Positions 39,583-49,104 are shown, counted from the first letter of the stretch. The stretch: 64,000 nt of DNA from DASUWK01 sp036378435 (GCA_036378435.1 DASUWK010000059.1:186001-250000), one strand, 5' to 3'. Numbers and translations: made by a program. Notes: generated by a model from the letters alone, not told the origin.

Positions 39583-41223
39583 GTGATCCCGGTCCTCGCG
39601 GTGGCCAGCCGCCCCGGCCCAGGGCTGCGCACACTTTTCCGATCCCTCTCGGAGAGCGGCGTCTTCGAGCTGACTGTCGCCGGGCCTGAGGCGCTCGCGA
39701 CCCTCAACGGCGCCAAGGTGGTGCTGGGGGCCACGGACCGCCCCCTCCGGGACGACCAGGCGGAAGCCCTGGGCGGCTTCCTGCGCCGCGGCGGCGGCCT
39801 GGTCACCTTAGGGGGAGCGGCAGCGGCCTGGGCTGAGCACCCGGAGCTGACGTCAATTCTCGGGGTGCCGGCTCACGACCTGTCCCCCGAGAGCGAGCTG
39901 CTCGTGCGGCCCCAGCCCGGACATCCGGTCACCGACCGGCTGGACCCCGAGATCCCGATCCCGGATCGCCTGCCGCTGAGCGACCAGGTGGACGGCACGC
40001 CGCTGCTGACGGTGTCCTGGCACTACCGAGACGTGGTGCTCGCCTACGAGAAGGGCCGGTTCTTGAACCTCGGTCTCGGCTGGACCGCCGCCGCGCAAGC
40101 CCATCCCGCGCTCCACCAGCTGGTTCACCGCGCGCTGCGACACGCCGCGGGCGAGGCCCCATCGCGGGCGGTCCGGGTGGGCATGATCGGCTTCGGCGCC
40201 ATCGGCCGCGAGCATGGCGAGGCCGTCTCGGCGGTGCCCGGCTTCGAGCTCACGGCCGTCTGCGACCGCGCCCAGAGCCGTCTCGATGCGGCTCGGGCAG
40301 AGTTCGACGCCCGCGGCTATCTCGAACCGGCGGACCTGCTGGCCGACCCCGACGTCGACCTGGTGGTCGTCGGGACGCCCCCGGCCACCCATGCCGATGT
40401 GGTCCTCCAGGCCCTGGCGGCCGGCAAGCACGTTGTCTGCGAGAAGCCGTTCGCGCTGCGGGTCGACGAGGTCGACGCCATGCTCGAGGCGGCCTCGGCC
40501 GGCAGCCGCATGATCACCGTCTACCAGAGCCGCCGGTGGGACCCGGACTTCGTGGCCATGCGGGACGCTGTGCGGCGTGGCGCCGTCGGCGACCTCTTCT
40601 ACTACGAGTCTTTCATCGGCGGTTACGGCCACCCGTGCAGCTACTGGCACAGTCACGAGCCGGTTTCGGGTGGGACGATCTACGACTGGGGCTCGCACTA
40701 CTTCGACTGGATGCTCCAGGTCATCCCGGGGCAGGTCGCGAGCGTGTCGGCCGTCGCGCACAAGCGCGTCTGGCACGACGTCACCAACTCCGACCAGGTC
40801 CGCGTCGACGTCAGCTTCCAGGACGGGCGGCAGGGAATGTTCATGCAGTCGGACGTGGCGGCGGCGCTCAAGCGCAAGTGGTACCTGCTCGGCACCGAGG
40901 GCGCGATCACCGGCGACTGGCGCCAGGAGTCGGTCAAGTCCCGCGCCTGGACGGGGGACCTGGTCGAGGAGCGGCTGAACCCGCCCGAGGCGCCGGCGGT
41001 GGTCACCGTGCACCGGCCTTCGGCCAGCGGTGTCAGCCACGAGGAGACGCTGGCGCTGTCCGCCCGGACGCCCTTCGGCTTCTACCGCAACCTGGCGGAC
41101 CACATGCTGCTCGAGGAGCCTCTGGCCGTGCTGCCACAGGAGTCGAGGCGCGTGGTCGGTGTGATGGAGGCCGCGACGAAGTCGATAGCGGCCGGCGGGC
41201 GGCCGATCAAGCTGCGCATCTGA
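39583..41223 (+). CDS. ThuA-like domain fused to Gfo/Idh/MocA oxidoreductase
   Basis: The product is 546 residues in two parts. Residues 1-190 look like a ThuA/class I amidotransferase-like fold (LGATDRPLRDDQAEALGGFLRRGGGLVTLGG, HPVTDRLDP, YEKGRFLNLGLGW). Residues 195-546 form a Gfo/Idh/MocA dehydrogenase with the NAD(P) motif GFGAIGREHGEAV, CEKPFALRVDEVDAM and GGTIYDWGSHYFDWML in the substrate region. The two families often occur as separate neighbouring genes in sugar catabolism; here they are one chain. The substrate is probably a sugar or inositol derivative. It is coupled to a second oxidoreductase by a CTGA overlap. Confidence 0.85.
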   Translation: MIPVLAVASRPGPGLRTLFRSLSESGVFELTVAGPEALATLNGAKVVLGATDRPLRDDQAEALGGFLRRGGGLVTLGGAAAAWAEHPELTSILGVPAHDLSPESELLVRPQPGHPVTDRLDPEIPIPDRLPLSDQVDGTPLLTVSWHYRDVVLAYEKGRFLNLGLGWTAAAQAHPALHQLVHRALRHAAGEAPSRAVRVGMIGFGAIGREHGEAVSAVPGFELTAVCDRAQSRLDAARAEFDARGYLEPADLLADPDVDLVVVGTPPATHADVVLQALAAGKHVVCEKPFALRVDEVDAMLEAASAGSRMITVYQSRRWDPDFVAMRDAVRRGAVGDLFYYESFIGGYGHPCSYWHSHEPVSGGTIYDWGSHYFDWMLQVIPGQVASVSAVAHKRVWHDVTNSDQVRVDVSFQDGRQGMFMQSDVAAALKRKWYLLGTEGAITGDWRQESVKSRAWTGDLVEERLNPPEAPAVVTVHRPSASGVSHEETLALSARTPFGFYRNLADHMLLEEPLAVLPQESRRVVGVMEAATKSIAAGGRPIKLRI

Positions 41224-42107
41224 CGCGTTCTCTGCGCTGGGGAGCCCTCGGCGCCGCCTGGATCGCCGAGCGGGCGGTCCTGCCCGCCATCGGCGCCTCG
41301 CGCAACGGTCAGGCCGTAGCCATCGCCTCGCGATCCGCCGATCGCGCCCGGGACCTGGCCTCCAAGTTCGAGATCCCGCGCGTACACGGCTCGTATGAAG
41401 CGCTCCTCGCCGACCCCGAGATCGACGCGGTCTACGTGCCGCTGGTCAACTCGCTGCACCGCAGGTGGTGCGTCGCCGCCCTGCGTGCGGGCAAGCACGT
41501 CCTCTGCGAGAAGCCGCTGGCGCTGAACGCCGCGGAGGGTGAGGAGATGGCGGCGGCGGCCGAGGCAGCCGGCCGGCTGCTGATGGAGGGGTTCATGTAC
41601 CGCTTTCACCCGCGCATGCGGGCTCTGCGGGCCGGGGCCGTGGACGTCGCGCACCTGGCCGCGCGATTTGGCTTCCCGCTCCAAGCGCCGGGCAACTACC
41701 GCCTCGACCCGGCGCTCGGCGGCGGCGCTCTCATGGACGTCGGCTGCTACGGGGTCAACGTGGCTCGGTGGTTCCTCGGGGAGCCCGAGCGGATCTCAGC
41801 TGCGGCTCATGTGGACGGCGTGGACATGAGCGTGGCCGTCGTCCTCGGCTTTGCAGGGGGAGCCACTGCGACCGTCTGGGGCAGCTTCGAATCCCCCGAA
41901 GACCAGGAGCTCACCCTGGTCTCGCCGGCCGGCACTCAGCGGGTGAACCAGCCGTTTACGTCCTGGCACGACCCGGACGACCCCTACCAGATCATGGTCG
42001 AGGAGTTCGCAGACGCCGCGCTGAGCGGTACCCCGGCGCCGATCTCCCTCGAAGACTCGATCGCCGGCCTACGCGTTCTCGACGCGATTCGCGCCCAGAT
42101 CAGCTGA
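41220..42107 (+). CDS. Gfo/Idh/MocA oxidoreductase, probable CTG start
   Basis: The product is about 295 residues. The Rossmann start RWGALGAAWIAERAVLPAIG lies directly after the upstream stop, and no ATG, GTG or TTG exists in frame near it. CTG at 41220 overlaps that stop as CTGA, exactly like the ATGA, GTGA and TTGA junctions elsewhere, so a CTG start is the best reading. CEKPLALNAAEGEEM and GGGALMDVGCYGVNVARWFLG are the family's cofactor and catalytic motifs. It is shorter than its neighbour. The pair probably acts on related sugar substrates. Confidence 0.82.
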   Translation: MTRSLRWGALGAAWIAERAVLPAIGASRNGQAVAIASRSADRARDLASKFEIPRVHGSYEALLADPEIDAVYVPLVNSLHRRWCVAALRAGKHVLCEKPLALNAAEGEEMAAAAEAAGRLLMEGFMYRFHPRMRALRAGAVDVAHLAARFGFPLQAPGNYRLDPALGGGALMDVGCYGVNVARWFLGEPERISAAAHVDGVDMSVAVVLGFAGGATATVWGSFESPEDQELTLVSPAGTQRVNQPFTSWHDPDDPYQIMVEEFADAALSGTPAPISLEDSIAGLRVLDAIRAQIS

Positions 42108-42660
42108 CCTGGACGACGGCCAGCCCGAGCGGCTGCCCGCCGTTGACGCTGCCCTCGATCACCAGCTGCCCTGTCCGCATGGGCGTCAGGTCGAGCTCGA
42201 TCACCGCCCGGCCGCCCACGATCGTGCCCTCCAACCGGTCGTTCGAGGGCGTCATCTCGGCGTGGCCGTCCACGAGCGACCAGGTCCAATCCTGCATCTT
42301 CACGCCCGACCACCAAACCGCCGCCGGCTGCGTCCCGGGCACCGTGAAAGTGATGTCGTAGACGCCTTCCTGCCAGAGGTTGAGGTGGGCGGGCCCGCCC
42401 GCCTGCACCAGCGGGGTGACGGGCGCGGGTGGGCTCGTCGGCGTTGAGGGGCTGGATACGGGCACCGGCGATGGCGCGAGCGCGAGCAGATCCGGGCTGG
42501 AGCTCGGCCGGGGACTGGCCGTGCGGTGGATGCCCTCGACGCGCGTGACGACCCGGGTCGGCACGTCAGTGGGCACCGCGATCAGGCTGACGCCGACCAC
42601 GAGCACTCCCAGCGCGACTACGACCAGTGCGGATTCGAAACGGGACAAAAATTGCTGCAA
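42100..42660 (-). CDS. membrane-anchored or secreted protein, unknown
   Basis: The product is 186 residues from TTG at 42660. A single N-terminal membrane helix (ALVVVALGVLVVGVSLIAVP) is followed by a Pro/Ser/Thr-rich linker (SPSTPTSPPAPVTP) and a C-terminal beta-rich domain of about 100 residues (HLNLWQEGVYDITFTVPGT, AVIELDLTPMRTGQLVIEG). I recognise no family. It starts 29 bp after gltB on the same strand and overlaps the convergent oxidoreductase gene by 8 bp at its 3' end. Exposure outside the membrane is likely. Confidence 0.65.
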   Translation of the reverse strand: MQQFLSRFESALVVVALGVLVVGVSLIAVPTDVPTRVVTRVEGIHRTASPRPSSSPDLLALAPSPVPVSSPSTPTSPPAPVTPLVQAGGPAHLNLWQEGVYDITFTVPGTQPAAVWWSGVKMQDWTWSLVDGHAEMTPSNDRLEGTIVGGRAVIELDLTPMRTGQLVIEGSVNGGQPLGLAVVQVS

Positions 42661-42689
42661 CGCGAGCGAGGACCCGCCCGCAGTGTGAA

Positions 42690-45600
42690 CTAAGCCGTGG
42701 GTGGGCGCAACTTGGACGATGCGGACTCGTCCGCGCGAACGGGCTCGGGTTCAGGGAGCGGCGCCAGCGACGCGACCGGCACGATCTGCCTGAACCGGTT
42801 CACGGCGCCGTCCCAATCGGCGAGGAGAGCCTCGGCGCGGGCGCTCCCGGTGCGCTGCAGGTGCTCCTCAACCAGGGCGCGCAGCTCGCCGGCGTCCTCG
42901 TGCGGCACCGGCCTCGCCACCACGCTGTCGTCGTTCAGCTGACGCCAGTCGACGACGTACGCCACGCCGCCGGTCATCCCGGCGCCGACGTTCCAGCCGA
43001 CCTCGCCGAGCGCCACCGCGACACCGCCCGTCATGTACTCGCAGAAGTGGTCGCCGGCGCCCTCGACGACAGCCACGGCACCGGAGTTGCGCACACAGAA
43101 CCGCTCGCCCACCCGGCCGGCCACGAAGAGGCGGCCACCCGTGGCCCCGTACAGGCAGGTGTTGCCCGCCAGCACCGGAGCCGCGGACGATCCCTGGCCC
43201 TCGGCGGAGGCGTCGTCGGCAAACGGCTTGATCACGATGACCCCGCCGCCCAGCCCCTTGCCCACGTAGTCGTTCGCCTCGCCCTCGAGGACGAGCTCGG
43301 CGCCGCCTTCCAGCCAGGCGCCGAAACTCTGGCCCGCGGAGCCGGTGTAGTCGCGACGATGGCCGGAGCGCAGGTCGGCGCCGACGGTCCGCCGCGAGTT
43401 GTCGATGGCGCCCGACGCCGGTGAGGGATCGGCCGGCGCGCCGTTACGCTCCCAAAGACGCCGGCGCGGCGCGTCGGGATCGGCGGGCGGGCGCAGGATG
43501 AAGCTCAGGTCGAGGCCGCGCGCGGCGACCTCCTCGGGTATCTGCTCCAGTAGCTCGACGCGACCGACGATCTCGTCCAGCGACCGCGCGCCGAGCAGAG
43601 CCAGCTGCTCGCGGACCTCTTCCGCGATGAGCGTCACGTAATTGATGACCCACTCGGGCCGGCCGTCGTACTTGGCGCGCAGGTCCTCGCGCTGAGTGGC
43701 GATCCCCGTCGGGCAGGTGTTGAGGTGGCACTGCCGGGCCATGTCGCAGCCGAGCGCGACGAGCAGGCCGGTGCCGAAGCCGAACTCCTCGGCGCCCAGC
43801 AGCGCGGCGAGCACGATGTCCCGGCCGTTCTTCAGACCGCCGTCCGTCCGGACCGTCAGGCGCTCCCGCAGCCGGTTGGCGACCAGCGCCTGCTGGGTCT
43901 CGGCGAGACCGAGCTCCCAGGGCACGCCCGCGTTCTTGATCGACGCCAGGGGGGACGCGCCCGTGCCGCCGTCCGAGCCGCTGATCAGCACATAGTCGGC
44001 GCGCGCTTTGGCGACGCCCGCTGCGATCGTCCCGACGCCCGCCTCCGAGACCAGCTTCACGCCGACCCGCGCCGCCGGGTTCACGGCCTTCAGGTCGTGG
44101 ATCAGCTGGGCCAGGTCCTCGATGGAGTAGATGTCGTGGTGGGGCGGCGGCGAGATCAGCTGCATGCCGGGCTGGGCGTGGCGCAGCCGGGCGATCAGGC
44201 TCGTCACCTTCATGCCGGGCAGCTGGCCGCCCTCGCCGGGCTTCGAGCCCTGCGCGATCTTGATCTCGAGCTCGTCGGCGCGCCGCAGATAAGCAGGCGT
44301 GACCCCAAAGCGGCCCGATGCCACCTGCTTGATCCGATTGTCCCGGCGCCGGACGCTGCGCGTGTACAGCTCGGGGTCTTCGCCGCCCTCTCCGGAGTTG
44401 GAGCGGGCGCCGATCTCGTTCATCGCCACCGAGAGCGTCTCGTGCGCCTCCGGCGAGAGCGCGCCCAGCGACATCGCCGTGGAGACGAAGCGCTTGCGGA
44501 TCTCGCCCGCCGCTTCGACCTCGTCGAGCGGTGTTGGGCGCGCGGCCTCTTTGGTCCGCAGCAGCTCGCGCAGCGTGGCCGGCTGGCCCATCGACGCCAG
44601 GTCTTTGTAGGCGCCGAAGTCGGCGGGGTCGCCGGTCTGCGTCGCCTTCTGGAGGGCACGGACGGCGAGCGGGTTGTGAGCGTGGAACTCGCCTGCCTTG
44701 CGGAAGCGGATGCGGCCGTGGTCGGTCAGGCTCGCGTCCTCGCCCCAGGCCTGCTCGTGCCGATCGCGGATGCCGGCCTCGAGGTCGGCGAAGTCGGCGC
44801 CGCCGATGCGGGACGGCACGCCAGGCAGACACGCGGCCATGACCTCGGCGCCGAGGCCGAGCGCTTCCAGGATGTGGGCGCCGCAATAGCTGGCGACGCA
44901 GGAGATCCCCATCTTGGACATCACCTTCAGCAGCCCTGCCTCGAGAGCTTTGCGGTAGCGCGTCTCCGCCTCGGCCGGCCCTTCCTCAAGGACGTCGCGC
45001 GCGGTGGCCACGCCGAGGTACGGCGAAACGGCGTTGGCGCCCGCGGTGACCAGGCAAGCGAGGTCGTGGACGTCGACCGCGTCGCCCGCGAGGGCGACCA
45101 GGTCCTTGCGGAAGCGCTGGCCGGACTCCAGCAGCCGCTCGTGCACGGCGCCGACCGCCAGCACCATCGGGATGGGCAGCCGGTCGGGCCCGGAGCGGCG
45201 GTCGCTGAGCATCACGATCGCGGCCTGTGCCGCCTCTGCCTCCGCCGCGATCCGGCTGATGGCGGTCGCCAGGGTCTCGTCGAGCGCGAACGTGCAGTCC
45301 ACCACCGTGGCCGACCCGAGCACGCGGGCGAGCTCGCCCTCGCTGAGCACCGGCGAAGCCAGCTCGAGCACAGGGTGGCCGTGAGCCGCGATGGCCGGGT
45401 GGGTCCGCTTGGCGAGCTGGCCGAGCGCGCCGCCCTCTGGGTCCAGCGTCACTCCGCGCGGACCGAGGAGGGTTCGCAACGACATCACCGACTTCTCGCG
45501 CAGCGGATCGATGGCGGGGTTGGTGACCTGCGCGAAGCGCTGCCGGAGATAGCCGTAGACCCGCCTGGGGGTCCGGCCGAGGGTCGCGATCGGGATGTCG

Positions 45601-47012
45601 TCGCCCATCGAGTACACGGGCTCAGCGCCCGACTCGGCCATCTGGGCGACGACCATCTTGACGTCCTCGGAGCCCCAGCCGTGCAGCTTCTGGAAGCGGC
45701 TGAGCTCGGCCAGCGGCTCGGGGTCGATCGGCCGCTTCTCGACCGGGACGAGGACGCGGTCAGCCAGCAGCCCGTACGCGTGGCCGGTCGCCACGCGCTC
45801 CTTGGCCGCCTGGTCGCGCAGGATCACACCCTCACGGGTGTCGACCAGCAGCAGCTGGCCCGGTCCGAGACGGCCGCGCTCGACGACGTCGGCCGGGTCG
45901 AGGGGCACCACGCCGGCCTCCGAAGCCGCGACCACCAGGCCCTCTCGGGTCACGTGGTAGCGCAGCGGCCGCAGGCCGTTCCGGTCCAGCGCCGCGCCGA
46001 CGACGACGCCGTCGGAGAAGGAGAGGGCGGCGGGACCGTCCCAAGGCTCGAATCGGATCGACTGGTAGCGGTAGAAGTCCCGCACGTTGGGTGAGATGTC
46101 GCCGCGGCCTTCCCAGGCGTCGGGCACCAACGTCATCAGGGCTTCGCCGAGGTGGAAGCCGCGCTGCACCAGGAGCTCGAGCACGTTGTCCAATGACGCC
46201 GAGTCGGATCCCTCGCTCCAGATGGCGCCGCGGAGCTCCGGATCGAGCTCGACCTCGCGCGCTCGCATCCAGGCGCGGTTGCCGTCCCAGGTGTTGATCT
46301 CGCCGTTGTGCGCGAGCATCCGGAATGGTTGCGCGTTGCGCCAGTCCGGCGCGGTGTTGGTCGAGTACCGCTGGTGGAACACGGCCAGCTGCGACCGGCA
46401 GGCCTCGTCCTGGAGGTCGAGGTAGAAGTCGGCGAGGTGGGTCCCGGCCATCAGGCCCTTGTAGACGACGGTGCGAGCCGAGCAGGACGGCACGTACATG
46501 CGGACCTTCGCCGCCTCGGCCGCGCGCTCGGCTCGCCGCCGGGCCAGGTACAAACGGCCCTCCCACTCGTCTGGCGACGAGCCCTGCGGCTGCTCGATCA
46601 GCGCCTGCCAGATCTCGGGCATGTCGCGCCGCGCCTTCTCGCCGAGCGCGTCTGGATCGACCGGCACCCGGCGCCAGTCTGCGATGCGCAGGCCCAGGGA
46701 CTCCAGCGCGTCGGCAAGGATGGCGCGGGCGCCGCGGTCCCAGGCGAAGAGCGCCGCCACGCCGACGCGAGCGCCGAGGAGATCGTGCGGGACCTGGATC
46801 AGCAGGCCGGCGCCGTCACCGCTTTTGCCGTCGGCGTCGAGGCCGCCGCGATGTGATAGGCGCGCGAGTGCGCCGACGCCGAGCTCGACTACTCGATGAG
46901 ATGGCGAGGCCTGCGAATCGGCGACGAAGCCCATGCCGCAGGCCGCGCGGAACTCGCGAACGCTGCCTGCCCAGGCGGCGTGGGTGCGCGAAGACGTTTG
47001 GCTGGAGGGCAC
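42690..47012 (-). CDS. gltB: glutamate synthase large subunit
   Basis: The product is 1440 residues. The glutaminase domain begins at Cys25 (AACGMGFVAD); the 24 residues before it are a propeptide that relatives remove by self-cleavage to expose the catalytic cysteine. The synthase domain includes AEGGEDPE-like GEGGEDPELY, the FMN-binding region KPGEGGQLPGMKV, and the [3Fe-4S] ligands in CDMARQCHLNTCPTG. The C-terminal beta-helix is glycine-rich (GGRLFVAGRVGERF). It makes glutamate from glutamine and 2-oxoglutarate. No gltD small subunit is adjacent. GTG at 47012 has a TAGCCT-like hexamer 7 nt upstream. Confidence 0.94.
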   Translation of the reverse strand: MPSSQTSSRTHAAWAGSVREFRAACGMGFVADSQASPSHRVVELGVGALARLSHRGGLDADGKSGDGAGLLIQVPHDLLGARVGVAALFAWDRGARAILADALESLGLRIADWRRVPVDPDALGEKARRDMPEIWQALIEQPQGSSPDEWEGRLYLARRRAERAAEAAKVRMYVPSCSARTVVYKGLMAGTHLADFYLDLQDEACRSQLAVFHQRYSTNTAPDWRNAQPFRMLAHNGEINTWDGNRAWMRAREVELDPELRGAIWSEGSDSASLDNVLELLVQRGFHLGEALMTLVPDAWEGRGDISPNVRDFYRYQSIRFEPWDGPAALSFSDGVVVGAALDRNGLRPLRYHVTREGLVVAASEAGVVPLDPADVVERGRLGPGQLLLVDTREGVILRDQAAKERVATGHAYGLLADRVLVPVEKRPIDPEPLAELSRFQKLHGWGSEDVKMVVAQMAESGAEPVYSMGDDIPIATLGRTPRRVYGYLRQRFAQVTNPAIDPLREKSVMSLRTLLGPRGVTLDPEGGALGQLAKRTHPAIAAHGHPVLELASPVLSEGELARVLGSATVVDCTFALDETLATAISRIAAEAEAAQAAIVMLSDRRSGPDRLPIPMVLAVGAVHERLLESGQRFRKDLVALAGDAVDVHDLACLVTAGANAVSPYLGVATARDVLEEGPAEAETRYRKALEAGLLKVMSKMGISCVASYCGAHILEALGLGAEVMAACLPGVPSRIGGADFADLEAGIRDRHEQAWGEDASLTDHGRIRFRKAGEFHAHNPLAVRALQKATQTGDPADFGAYKDLASMGQPATLRELLRTKEAARPTPLDEVEAAGEIRKRFVSTAMSLGALSPEAHETLSVAMNEIGARSNSGEGGEDPELYTRSVRRRDNRIKQVASGRFGVTPAYLRRADELEIKIAQGSKPGEGGQLPGMKVTSLIARLRHAQPGMQLISPPPHHDIYSIEDLAQLIHDLKAVNPAARVGVKLVSEAGVGTIAAGVAKARADYVLISGSDGGTGASPLASIKNAGVPWELGLAETQQALVANRLRERLTVRTDGGLKNGRDIVLAALLGAEEFGFGTGLLVALGCDMARQCHLNTCPTGIATQREDLRAKYDGRPEWVINYVTLIAEEVREQLALLGARSLDEIVGRVELLEQIPEEVAARGLDLSFILRPPADPDAPRRRLWERNGAPADPSPASGAIDNSRRTVGADLRSGHRRDYTGSAGQSFGAWLEGGAELVLEGEANDYVGKGLGGGVIVIKPFADDASAEGQGSSAAPVLAGNTCLYGATGGRLFVAGRVGERFCVRNSGAVAVVEGAGDHFCEYMTGGVAVALGEVGWNVGAGMTGGVAYVVDWRQLNDDSVVARPVPHEDAGELRALVEEHLQRTGSARAEALLADWDGAVNRFRQIVPVASLAPLPEPEPVRADESASSKLRPPTA

Positions 47013-47090
47013 GAGTCGAAGGCTACTGGCCTCGTGCGCGTACTACTAGTGCGCCACCCTCAAACCAACCGTGAGAACTTGGTGCTGGAC

Positions 47091-48824
47091 CTACAAGCCC
47101 AGAAGGGCGTAGATGCGCAAGGCGACCGAAAGGTTGAGCCTCGTCTCGGGATCGTCCAGCTCGAGCTCTGAGACCTCGCGAATGCGATCGAGCCTGTAGC
47201 GAAGCGTGTTGGGGTGAACCCCTAGGTGTTTGGCCGCGGCCTGCTGCTCCCCGCTCTCGAGGTAGGCGCGCAGCGTCTCCAGCAGCTGGCCGGACCGGTT
47301 CCGGTCGTGCTCGGCGATGCGGCCGAGGTGCCGCTGGGCGTAGTCCACGAGGCGGTCGTCGTTCACCGCCGCCAGCAGTCCGGTCAAGCCCAGCTCAGGC
47401 ACGGCCACAACCTGCTCGCGGCGCTCGAATCGGGCCAGCGTCTCCAGGACCGCGGTGACCTCGCGGTGCGCGGTGGCCGCGCCCGCCGGCGCTTCGACCG
47501 GTCCGCTGAACGCGACTGACACCGTGAAGCCGGGCTGCCACTGGTTGATCACGTCGCGGATCTGCTCGCCGAGCGAGCCCACCCGCCGCCGGTAGTCGCC
47601 GGCTTCGGCGCCCAGCGGCAGGAGCGCATAGACGGTGTCCGACCGCGTCGAGAGCAGGTGCCGCGGAAAGGCCGTCTTGATCGCGGCCGTCACCCGGCGG
47701 TGGAAGTCGCGCTTGACCGCCTGGATCGTGTCCTCGGACAGCTGCCGGGCTCGGATGTAGTCGCGGAAGGCGTCGATGTCGATGGCGATCAGGACGTGCA
47801 GGCCGGCCAGCGGATAGCCGAGGTGGCGCGCTCGCCGCTGCGCCGCCGCGTCGTCGCCGAAGGTCGCGTGGGTGAGGTCGTCGAGGAACTCGCCTTTGAC
47901 GCGCCCTTCGACCTCGGCCACCTCGCGCTCCTTGCTCATGGCGAGCGCGATCACGATCGCGGCCTGCTCCACGGCCATGAAGGCGAGCTCCTCCTGGGCC
48001 GGCGGCGGGTCGACGATCGAGATGAAGCCGAGGGTCTGGTTGGCCGCTGTGATCGGCGCGATGATGCGCTCGCGGTGCATCCCCAGGTGGGGGAAGGGAG
48101 GCACTTTCATCGGTCCTCGATTGGCCGCCACCTCGCGCAGGACAGCCTGGATGCCGGGATCGAACAGCACTCGCTGCGGAGTGCCGTGCCGCGCGATCGT
48201 CTCCTTGCGGTGGGGGTCGCCGCTGCCGCCGGCGTGGGCCAGCAGATGGAAGGAGGCGTCTTCGACCACGACCGCCGCATCGAGCAGCTCGGAGAGCGTG
48301 CGGCAGATCTCGTTCATGCCCTTGCCGTCCAGGACGAGCTCCGTAAAGCGGTGGTGGATGTCGAACGAGCGCTTGAGCCGGCTGTGCTCGGCGTTGATGA
48401 TCCGCTCCAGCAGCGGGTTCATCAGGTCCACCCAGGTCACCTCGGTGGGCAGGGTGAAGAGCGGGACCTCGTGGCGGTCGGCCTCCTTCGCCATCTCCTC
48501 CGGCAGCTCGCGCAGGTAGCGCTCGGGCTTCACCACGAGGCCGGCTGCCCCGGCCTCGGCGAGGCTGCGTAGCAGGTCGATCTGGGCCGCGCGATCGTCC
48601 TTGATCGGGAAGGCGGTCGTCAGCAGGAGGTCGCCCGGCTGGAGGAAACGCGCGGTGTCCGGCGTCTCCATGATCCGGACCCACTCGATGCGGCGGTCGA
48701 GCCCCGCCTCGCCGCCCAGCAGCGTCGCCGAGCTGAAGCCGGGAAAGGACATCGCCTCGCGGACGGTCGGACCGCGGTCGGCGAGGGGTTCCTCGACGCC
48801 GGACTTGAGCTCGGTCTGGGCCAC
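47091..48824 (-). CDS. PucR-family transcriptional regulator
   Basis: The product is 577 residues from GTG at 48824, chosen because CATAAT lies 6 nt upstream; a longer reading to 48875 would begin upstream of that box. The N-terminal PucR sensory domain runs through VREAMSFPGFSSATLLGG and FLQPGDLLLTTAF, and the middle part resembles a GGDEF-like/CdaR domain. The C-terminal HTH_30 is AAAKHLGVHPNTLRYRLDRIREVSEL. Such proteins activate purine or nitrogen-compound catabolism. It lies 78 bp upstream of gltB in the same direction, so a link to nitrogen control is plausible. Confidence 0.88.
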   Translation of the reverse strand: MAQTELKSGVEEPLADRGPTVREAMSFPGFSSATLLGGEAGLDRRIEWVRIMETPDTARFLQPGDLLLTTAFPIKDDRAAQIDLLRSLAEAGAAGLVVKPERYLRELPEEMAKEADRHEVPLFTLPTEVTWVDLMNPLLERIINAEHSRLKRSFDIHHRFTELVLDGKGMNEICRTLSELLDAAVVVEDASFHLLAHAGGSGDPHRKETIARHGTPQRVLFDPGIQAVLREVAANRGPMKVPPFPHLGMHRERIIAPITAANQTLGFISIVDPPPAQEELAFMAVEQAAIVIALAMSKEREVAEVEGRVKGEFLDDLTHATFGDDAAAQRRARHLGYPLAGLHVLIAIDIDAFRDYIRARQLSEDTIQAVKRDFHRRVTAAIKTAFPRHLLSTRSDTVYALLPLGAEAGDYRRRVGSLGEQIRDVINQWQPGFTVSVAFSGPVEAPAGAATAHREVTAVLETLARFERREQVVAVPELGLTGLLAAVNDDRLVDYAQRHLGRIAEHDRNRSGQLLETLRAYLESGEQQAAAKHLGVHPNTLRYRLDRIREVSELELDDPETRLNLSVALRIYALLGL

Positions 48825-48830
48825 CCGTGA

Positions 48831-48836
48831 ATTATG
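48831..48836 (-). promoter_or_regulatory. -10 box of the PucR gene
   Basis: CATAAT on the minus strand ends 6 nt before the GTG at 48824. Confidence 0.45.
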
Positions 48837-48902
48837 GGCGGGAACCAAGCTCCGCTGACCAGGCTTGTGAGCCACGTACTAGTTGAATCGAAACCGCTTC
48901 TC

Positions 48903-48908
48903 TAAACT
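48903..48908 (+). promoter_or_regulatory. -10 box of the small zinc-ribbon gene
   Basis: TAAACT ends 7 nt before GTG at 48916. TTGAAT at 48883-48888 is a possible -35, but the spacing (14 bp) is short. Confidence 0.4.
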
Positions 48909-48915
48909 CCCCGAC

Positions 48916-49083
48916 GTGACTGTCGACCACGCGCCCAAGTGCGCCCGGCATGACCACGAGATCACGATGGATCTCCGCACGATCCACACCGACGCCTCGC
49001 GTCCGGGCGAGGTGATCGGGCATTTCGAGTGCCCTGAGTGCGGCTACGAGCGGCGGCAGCCGCTGAGCCCCGAGGCGGCCTGA
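48916..49083 (+). CDS. small zinc-ribbon-like protein
   Basis: The product is 55 residues from GTG at 48916; a TTG at 48883 falls in the promoter. It has a Cys in PKCARHDHE near residue 9 and a C-P-E-C pair in FECPECGYERR near residues 39-42, so a metal site using two or three cysteines and histidines is likely. The C-terminus ends in QPLSPEAA. No family is recognised. It is divergent from the PucR gene and lies upstream of the structured RNA at 49105-49207, possibly on the same transcript. Confidence 0.6.
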   Translation: MTVDHAPKCARHDHEITMDLRTIHTDASRPGEVIGHFECPECGYERRQPLSPEAA

Positions 49084-49104
49084 GTGCGGCCCGTCTCGCC
49101 AACC

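Noticed and set aside
43725..46094. A 789-codon plus-strand frame opposite gltB
   Set aside because: It lies fully antisense to a well-conserved GltB and its product has no recognisable motifs.
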